Part shown: piece after piece, positions 41,827 through 46,517 of the stretch
Numbering within the stretch: position 1 is the first letter of the stretch
Layout of the letters: each line of letters starts with the position of its first letter
Assembly (NCBI GenBank): GCA_001829415.1
Contig: MIBE01000061.1
Location: 1-46,517, forward strand
DNA from: Spirochaetes bacterium GWF1_51_8
GTDB lineage: Bacteria; Spirochaetota; Brevinematia; Brevinematales; GWF1-51-8
Direction of reading: 5' to 3'
Length of the DNA stretch: 46,517 bases
Program-made: the position numbers and the translations under genes
The notes under the pieces: model-generated
Seen by the model: only the letters and a program-made list of their open reading frames with translations
Told to the model about the DNA's origin: nothing
Database searches by the model: none

Positions 41827-43572
41827 ATGGCTAAGCTGGTCGGAATCGATCTGGGAACTACTTTTTCCGCGATCGCGTACCTGAACGAGAAGGGGAAACC
41901 CGGAGTGATAGAGTTCGATAACGGTAAAAAAACGATGCCCTCGGTTGTGGCGTTCGACGGTGAAGAGATCGTCATAGGCGAAACAGCCCAACGCAGCGAG
42001 TATGCCGCGTCGGCTATCCGCAGGATCAAGCGGAAAATGGGCACCGACCATTCCGCCGAACTCAACGGCAGAAAGTACTCCCCCGAGGAAATTTCCGCGT
42101 TCGTCCTCAAAGAAATAAAAAACCGAGCTGAAGAAGCGATCGGCGAGAAGATAAAAGATGTCGTCATCACCGTCCCCGCCTACTTCAACGATAACCAGCG
42201 GCAGGCCACCAAGAACGCCGGCAAGATCGCGGGACTCAACGTGCTCCGGATTATCAACGAACCCACCGCGGCCTCGCTCGCCTACGGTATCAAGGAAGAC
42301 GACGATATCAATGTCGCGGTGTACGACCTCGGCGGCGGGACATTCGACGTCTCGGTGCTCAATGTCGCCGACGGCATCTTCGAGGTGATCTCAACCGCAG
42401 GCGATAACCAGCTCGGCGGCGAAGACTTCACCCGCCGTATCCAGGACGTGATCACGAAGAAGTTCACGGACGAGACGGGGATCGAGCTTTCGACCGACCC
42501 TCTCGCGATGTCCAAGCTGTACGACGCGGTCGAGACCGCGAAGATCGAGCTTTCCGCGAAAAACTCCGCGCGTGTGAAAGTCCCGTTCATCACCGCCGAC
42601 GAAAAGGGCACGCACGATATCGATTTCGAACTGACGCGGGGCGAATTTGAAAAACTGATCTCCGACTATATAGAACGCACCATCGAGCTGACCAAGCAGG
42701 CGGTTTCCGACGGCAAACTCGGGATCGATGAGATCGACAGGGTGATCCTTGTAGGGGGTTCCTCGCGCATCCCGCTTGTGCACAAACGTGTCCAGGAACT
42801 TTTCGGTAAATCGCCCGACTGCACGCTCAACCCCGAAGAAGTCGTCGCGATGGGCGCGGCGATTCAAGCCGGTATCGTTCAGGGCGACCTTTCCGGTATC
42901 GTGCTAGTGGATGTCACTCCTATGTCGCTGGGTATCGAGGTAGAAAACGGCTACTTTGTCCCGATTATCGAACGGAACACACCGATCCCCACTTCCGCGA
43001 AACGCATCTTCACGACAGTCGCGGATAACCAGAAAAGCGTAGATATCACGATCTTCCAGGGCGAAAGTATGTATGTCGAGAACAATATCACCCTCGGCAA
43101 GTTCCGTCTCGAGGGAGTCCGACATGCGCCGAAGGGCGACCCGCGTATCGAGGTGACATTCGAGCTGGATGTTAACGGCATCCTCAATGTCCGCGCGATG
43201 GACCTCGATTCCGAATCCGCGCAGGGTATCACCATAGTCAACGACAGCCGTCTCACCGATGAACAGCTCCAGAAGCTGAAAGAGCATCACCTGAAGAACT
43301 ATAACGAGGAAATCCGCAAACGGAAACACCTGACCACCGTGCTTAAGCAGAAAACGAAGGCTGAATCGATAGCGGCCAAGATCGAGAATTCCATCCCGCC
43401 CGCCTACCGCGACAGCCTGATCCGTGAGGAAATAGCCGAACTCCTCCGTTCGGTCGAGGAAGCGGTGGTCGAGATCGATGTCCGCAAGATCGAGGAAGCG
43501 ATCGACGGCCTCGAGTTCATTTACACCGAGTTGAAAGCGGGGAATTATCAGTCGAGCGAGAAGATCGCGTGA
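41827..43572 (+). CDS. Hsp70-family chaperone (DnaK-like, shortened)
   Basis: 581 residues, about 50 shorter than housekeeping DnaK. The ATPase domain is complete: GIDLGTTFSAIAYL, VVITVPAYFNDNQRQATKNA, INEPTAASLAYG, YDLGGGTFDVSVL and VILVGGSSRIPLV. The substrate-binding domain (about 375-500) includes VDVTPMSLGIEVENG and FRLEGVRHAPKGDPRIEVTF. The lid is short and there is no acidic tail for GrpE/DnaJ-type contacts. With the J-protein that overlaps its stop, it forms a dedicated chaperone pair, probably a second Hsp70 rather than the main one; grpE and canonical dnaJ are absent. Confidence 0.92.
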   Translation: MAKLVGIDLGTTFSAIAYLNEKGKPGVIEFDNGKKTMPSVVAFDGEEIVIGETAQRSEYAASAIRRIKRKMGTDHSAELNGRKYSPEEISAFVLKEIKNRAEEAIGEKIKDVVITVPAYFNDNQRQATKNAGKIAGLNVLRIINEPTAASLAYGIKEDDDINVAVYDLGGGTFDVSVLNVADGIFEVISTAGDNQLGGEDFTRRIQDVITKKFTDETGIELSTDPLAMSKLYDAVETAKIELSAKNSARVKVPFITADEKGTHDIDFELTRGEFEKLISDYIERTIELTKQAVSDGKLGIDEIDRVILVGGSSRIPLVHKRVQELFGKSPDCTLNPEEVVAMGAAIQAGIVQGDLSGIVLVDVTPMSLGIEVENGYFVPIIERNTPIPTSAKRIFTTVADNQKSVDITIFQGESMYVENNITLGKFRLEGVRHAPKGDPRIEVTFELDVNGILNVRAMDLDSESAQGITIVNDSRLTDEQLQKLKEHHLKNYNEEIRKRKHLTTVLKQKTKAESIAAKIENSIPPAYRDSLIREEIAELLRSVEEAVVEIDVRKIEEAIDGLEFIYTELKAGNYQSSEKIA

Positions 43573-44216
43573 AGTCGTACTACGAGGTTCTGGGGATCGA
43601 ACGCGGCGCGGATAAAGCCGAGATCAAACAGGCTTACCGGAAGCTCGTGAAGCTGTTCCATCCCGATATCAATAAAGACGGCGAGCGGGTGTTCGAGGAG
43701 ATCACCCAAGCGTATAACACGTTGATCGATCCCGAGAAACGCGCCGAATACGAGGACAAACTGAAGAATAAAAGTAAGGCGCCGGAAGCCTCGAAGCCCC
43801 GTTTCGGATTCCGCGAGTTCAAGGAATGGCTCTTCTCTCTGAATATCCTGAAAAACATCTTCGGCGCGAAAAAAGTCACAAATCCCTACGCCGATGTCGA
43901 AAAGTCCGTGCTTTCGCTGGACGAGAAGGAGCTGCTCCAACGGGTGATCTATTCGACCAATATCTATGTCCAGATCAACGCGGTACGGGCGGTATTCGCC
44001 AAGAAGAAAAAATACGCCGCGAACGATCTACTCCGCATCCTGCATTCGAATATCGCCGACGAGGTCAAGCTCGAGATCCTAAAGGGAATCCAATACTTCC
44101 GTTCGCCGCGCATCATGACGACGCTGAAGGAAATCCTGAATATCGAACGAAGCCCGCGGGTCCGCACCGCAATCCACATGACGCTGAAAAACAGCTTCGC
44201 CGGGGCAGGGGCTTAG
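43569..44216 (+). CDS. J-domain protein with HEAT-like C-terminus (class C)
   Basis: 215 residues starting at GTG 43569, overlapping the dnaK-like stop as GTGA. Residues 1-65 are a J-domain, YYEVLGIERGADKAEIKQAY, with the essential HPD at 31-33. There is no G/F region and no zinc finger. After a lysine-rich linker and a hydrophobic stretch (EWLFSLNILKNIFG), residues 120-210 form two to three helical pairs like HEAT repeats (LLQRVIYSTNIYVQINAVRA, LLRILHSNIADEVKLEILKG). The repeats probably choose the client; the J-domain would stimulate the partner Hsp70. Confidence 0.88.
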   Translation: MKSYYEVLGIERGADKAEIKQAYRKLVKLFHPDINKDGERVFEEITQAYNTLIDPEKRAEYEDKLKNKSKAPEASKPRFGFREFKEWLFSLNILKNIFGAKKVTNPYADVEKSVLSLDEKELLQRVIYSTNIYVQINAVRAVFAKKKKYAANDLLRILHSNIADEVKLEILKGIQYFRSPRIMTTLKEILNIERSPRVRTAIHMTLKNSFAGAGA

Positions 44217-44226
44217 GTTTCTTCGA

Positions 44227-44625
44227 TCATTCTGCTTGTTTTAATGCGTTTTGTACTATTTCACGGATTCGTTTAGCGAAATGAAAAGACTCGTTTGCTT
44301 CATCCCTTGTCACAGAATCGGGATTCCCAGGATATCTTGCTTCGACTGCGAAATAAGACAACCCTATCAGTTTTTCCATATTCAGACCTGAAAAATCTAA
44401 ATCTTTATCTTTACAAAACTTCACAAGAAGACCCAAATCATGGGATTTGGGAATGCGGAATTCCGGCACACTTGAGAGAAAAGCTTTCAGGGACTTCTCA
44501 ATCGATTGTTGAGAACTGAATGCTATGGAACGGTTGGGCGATTCCGCAACGGAAAGAAGTATCTTCGCGGTCAACAAATCCTCATCTGCCTTGGATAGCC
44601 ATTCGTCCGAGGAGATTTGATTCAT
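44227..44625 (-). CDS. HEPN-domain protein (toxin or nucleotidyltransferase partner)
   Basis: 132 residues from the ATG at 44625, which overlaps the upstream MNT gene stop (ATGA type). The HEPN fold is seen in EWLSKADEDLLTAKILLS, SSQQSIEKSLKAFL and SHDLGLLVKFC. An R-x4-H motif, R57 to H62 (RIPKSH), could be an RNase site, but the tyrosine two residues later, which is AMPylated in MntA-HepT systems, is a leucine here. In related systems HEPN is the toxin and MNT the antitoxin. The open frame continues upstream to 44826 but this overlaps the MNT gene. Confidence 0.85.
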   Translation of the reverse strand: MNQISSDEWLSKADEDLLTAKILLSVAESPNRSIAFSSQQSIEKSLKAFLSSVPEFRIPKSHDLGLLVKFCKDKDLDFSGLNMEKLIGLSYFAVEARYPGNPDSVTRDEANESFHFAKRIREIVQNALKQAE

Positions 44626-44966
44626 ATTTTTATCCCTTTCGTAAAAGCCTCGTTCGAGATATGATTCAGCCGGTTCTTGTTCATCCCAAATGCATCTTTC
44701 GATTGAATGATGATATCCGCGGGTTCGTCGGGAACAATTTTGTGAAATTCGATCAGGAGTCGGCCTGTTAATTGACGTAACTCCGCACCGCTTACTTCCT
44801 TCTCCAGTACGATCAGATAATCCCAATCGCTATCACTGACGGATTGGCGTGCCGCCTTACTTCCAAACAGATACCCCTCGATAAAACCGATGCGAGAACT
44901 TCTCAATACATCCCGAAACCGTTTATTGACATCGGAAAGCAGGTATTCGGAAACAGCTTGACTCAT
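44622..44966 (-). CDS. MNT-type minimal nucleotidyltransferase (antitoxin partner)
   Basis: 114 residues from the ATG at 44966 with AGAGG just upstream; an ATG at 44978 has no such site. The polymerase-beta fold core is G35-S36-x10-D47-x-D49 (GYLFGSKAARQSVSDSDWD), intact for metal and ATP binding. It heads a two-gene unit with the HEPN gene. In known pairs the MNT enzyme adenylylates the HEPN toxin and silences it; whether it does so here is open because the usual target tyrosine is missing. Confidence 0.85.
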   Translation of the reverse strand: MSQAVSEYLLSDVNKRFRDVLRSSRIGFIEGYLFGSKAARQSVSDSDWDYLIVLEKEVSGAELRQLTGRLLIEFHKIVPDEPADIIIQSKDAFGMNKNRLNHISNEAFTKGIKI

Positions 44967-44992
44967 ACGACCTCTCATTCATTCGATATAGA

Positions 44993-45020
44993 ATTATAAC
45001 ACCGGGAGGGAATAAGTCAA
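44993..45020 (-). promoter_or_regulatory. Sigma-70 promoter of the MNT/HEPN pair
   Basis: Minus strand TTGACT (45020-45015), 16 bases, TATAAT (44998-44993). It is divergent from the trxB promoter 20 bases away. Confidence 0.7.
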
Positions 45021-45040
45021 TTTATTATTTCGTTTGCTTT

Positions 45041-45069
45041 TTGTTAAAATCGCCCGTGCCTGTTATAAT
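45041..45069 (+). promoter_or_regulatory. Sigma-70 promoter of trxB, extended -10, with downstream palindrome
   Basis: TTGTTA (45041-45046), 17 bases, TATAAT (45064-45069) with TGT in front. A perfect palindrome TGCCGAATCGGCA (45081-45093) lies just after the predicted start and could be an operator. Confidence 0.7.
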
Positions 45070-45135
45070 ATTTCCGCGTTTGCCGAATCGGCACTCGTTT
45101 ATTATATTATTATATCCTAATTTAAGGAGACTCCC

Positions 45136-46071
45136 ATGCCCGATATCAAGTCCTACGACGTCATCATTCTCGGCGCGGGCCCGGCCGGGCTGACAGCCGC
45201 GATCTACACATCGCGTGGACTACTGAAAACGCTCGTGATCGAAAAACTCGGTTCCGGCGGACAAGCCGCGTTGACTAACGAGATCGAGAACTACCCGGGA
45301 TTCCCGGAGGGCGTCAACGGTTACGAACTCGCGCAGAAGATGGACGAACAGGCGAAGAAATTCGGCGCCGAATTCGAGTACGGCGAGATAGCCGGGATTG
45401 TTAAGGACGAGGCGGGATTCACCGTGACAGCATCGGGCAATACCTACTCCGCGCGGGCGCTCATCGTCGCTACAGGGGTCAGCCCGCGGAAGCTCGGGAT
45501 CGAGGGCGAGGATAAGTTTATCGGCAACGGCATCTCGTTCTGCGCCACCTGCGACGCGGCGTTCTACAAAGGCAAGACGGCGGCGATTATCGGCGGCGGA
45601 GATTCCGCGATAGTCGAGGCGAATTTCCTCACCCGTTTCGCGAGCAAGGTCTATGTCATCCACCGCAGGAACGAGCTCCGCGCATCGAAGATAGTCAGCG
45701 ATCATGCGTTTAAGAACAATAAAATAGAGTTCATCTGGGACACGGTCGTCAAGGGTGTCGCGGGCGATAAAAAACTCGAAAAGCTCTCGCTCGAAAATGT
45801 CAAAACCGGCGCGTTGTCCGAGTTGACGGTCGACGGGATGTTCCTCTATATCGGCGGAATCCCGAACACGGATTTCCTCTCCGGCATCGGGGTCGCGCTT
45901 AATAGCAAGGGCTTCATTTTGACCGGCGGGAATATGAATACGAACATCCCCGGGGTGTTCGCGGCCGGCGATATCCGTGAGAAAGAGTTCCGTCAGGTGA
46001 TCACCGCGGCGGGCGACGGCGCACTCGCAGCGTACGGCGCGGAGAATTACCTAGAAGAACTGAGACGATAA
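45136..46071 (+). CDS. trxB: Thioredoxin reductase
   Basis: 311 residues, normal length for the low-molecular-weight enzyme. FAD motif ILGAGPAGLTAAIYTSRG, active-site CATC at C136-C139 in SFCATCDA, NADPH motif GGGDSAIVEA, and the closing FAD block VFAAGDIREKEFRQVITAAG are all present. It passes electrons from NADPH to thioredoxin in the cytoplasm. AAGGAG precedes the ATG. Confidence 0.96.
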   Translation: MPDIKSYDVIILGAGPAGLTAAIYTSRGLLKTLVIEKLGSGGQAALTNEIENYPGFPEGVNGYELAQKMDEQAKKFGAEFEYGEIAGIVKDEAGFTVTASGNTYSARALIVATGVSPRKLGIEGEDKFIGNGISFCATCDAAFYKGKTAAIIGGGDSAIVEANFLTRFASKVYVIHRRNELRASKIVSDHAFKNNKIEFIWDTVVKGVAGDKKLEKLSLENVKTGALSELTVDGMFLYIGGIPNTDFLSGIGVALNSKGFILTGGNMNTNIPGVFAAGDIREKEFRQVITAAGDGALAAYGAENYLEELRR

Positions 46072-46090
46072 CCGGAAAAACCAATATGTT

Positions 46091-46138
46091 TTGACATTTT
46101 GTACAATATGATATACTATTTACTACAATATTGTACAA
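46091..46138 (+). promoter_or_regulatory. Promoter with paired TTGTACAA operators
   Basis: TTGACA (46091-46096) and an extended -10 TGATATACT (46109-46117) are 15 bases apart. Two perfect palindromes TTGTACAA stand at 46099-46106, inside the spacer, and at 46131-46138, touching the ribosome binding site. They are 32 bases apart, about three helical turns, so a repressor dimer on each would lie on one face. Confidence 0.65.
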
Positions 46139-46147
46139 GAGGCTGAA

Positions 46148-46462
46148 ATGTCGAAAATATTCTCCGTTTTGAATGAGGAATATCTGCGTCTTAAAAGTTT
46201 GAAAGAGTACTATGAGAAGGAAATCGCGGATTTACCTCCCGGAAATATCTATATAAGAAAACGTTCCAACGGATTTTATTCATATCTCGGAAAGTACGAT
46301 CCGAAAACAAAAAATGTCGCTTATACCTATTTAGGGAATAATACACCGGAGATAGAAAACCTACAAGAGAAAATTAGCAAGAGAAAGGCCCTGCAAAACG
46401 ATCTCAAGTCAATTAAGGTTGAGATCAGGGAGCTTAGAAAAGTCTTAATTAGGGCTTGCTGA
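46148..46462 (+). CDS. Small coiled-coil protein of unknown function
   Basis: 104 residues; AGAGG at 46138-46142 supports the ATG. An N-terminal helix (LNEEYLRLKSLKEYYEKEIA) leads to a small beta section, LPPGNIYIRKRSNGFYSYLG...YTYLG, and a C-terminal coiled coil (ENLQEKISKRKALQNDLKSI). Similar small proteins are, to my recollection, often found beside AbiEii-type nucleotidyltransferase genes, but this is a weak memory and no such gene is in the window. It is AT-rich and under a paired operator. The partner, if any, lies beyond the right edge. Confidence 0.6.
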   Translation: MSKIFSVLNEEYLRLKSLKEYYEKEIADLPPGNIYIRKRSNGFYSYLGKYDPKTKNVAYTYLGNNTPEIENLQEKISKRKALQNDLKSIKVEIRELRKVLIRAC

Positions 46463-46517
46463 AAAACGAATAACTCATTGATATATAATGAAATATTTTA
46501 AGATTCGCCTTAGAATA

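Overview
The window looks like a chromosomal segment of a spirochaete (Spirochaetota), probably an uncultured, moderately GC-rich lineage. The main marker is a full FlaA periplasmic-flagellum sheath protein (7619-8599). It is supported by a FlgF-type rod protein (15395-16243), an FlgM anti-sigma factor (38569-38859) and several secreted, OmpA-like and lipoprotein genes typical of a double-membrane cell. The assignment to a phylum is inference from gene content; there is no rRNA or tRNA gene in the window.

Layout. 36-936: an AT-rich two-gene module (Panacea/DUF4065 protein plus a two-helix membrane protein) that resembles a toxin-antitoxin pair. 1076-7438: housekeeping genes on the + strand (gatB, a seven-repeat YVTN propeller, gpsA, coaX, a periplasmic amidase, a GerMN-like anchored protein). 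7619-8599: flaA with its own promoter and a bidirectional terminator. 8736-12438: minus-strand genes (endonuclease IV-like TIM barrel, Nudix hydrolase, HExxH lipoprotein, ParB-like protein). 12654-16243: two paralogous OmpA-domain proteins and flgF, separated and followed by mosaic palindromic repeats. 16593-32431: a surface-glycan region (YfhO, four SAM methyltransferases, a LamG-like lipoprotein, a YhaN-like ATPase, GDP-mannose dehydratase, GT4, Wzx-like flippase, WbpD-like acetyltransferase, WbpB-like dehydrogenase, GT2). 32492-33071: a MazEF pair. 33116-36719: a 1012-residue membrane-anchored coiled-coil protein and a small secreted protein. 36946-38859: folD-rsmI and flgM. 38860-39410: stacked terminators and repeats. 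39411-46071: cysS, a secreted YbjN-like protein, a small acidic protein, a DnaK/J-protein pair, a HEPN/MNT pair and trxB. 46148-46462: a small coiled-coil protein under a double TTGTACAA operator, probably the start of a module that continues past the window.

How the genes work together. The glycan genes form a recognisable pathway: nucleotide sugars (GDP-4-keto-6-deoxymannose and a diamino-uronic acid branch), assembly by glycosyltransferases, methylation, and export by a flippase. Small toxin-antitoxin-like modules of low GC sit between housekeeping transcription units at four places. Sigma-70 type promoters with TTGACA-like and TATAAT-like boxes 15-17 bp apart can be read in front of most units, and flgM has a sigma-28-like site.

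The observations most worth following are the Panacea/membrane pair, the paired TTGTACAA operator, a CTTCCGAAAA motif shared by dnaK and both ompA-like promoters, a mosaic palindromic repeat family (one copy splits a terminator, and a related array supplies the -35 box of cysS), and a terminator-like hairpin inside the first codons of the large coiled-coil gene.
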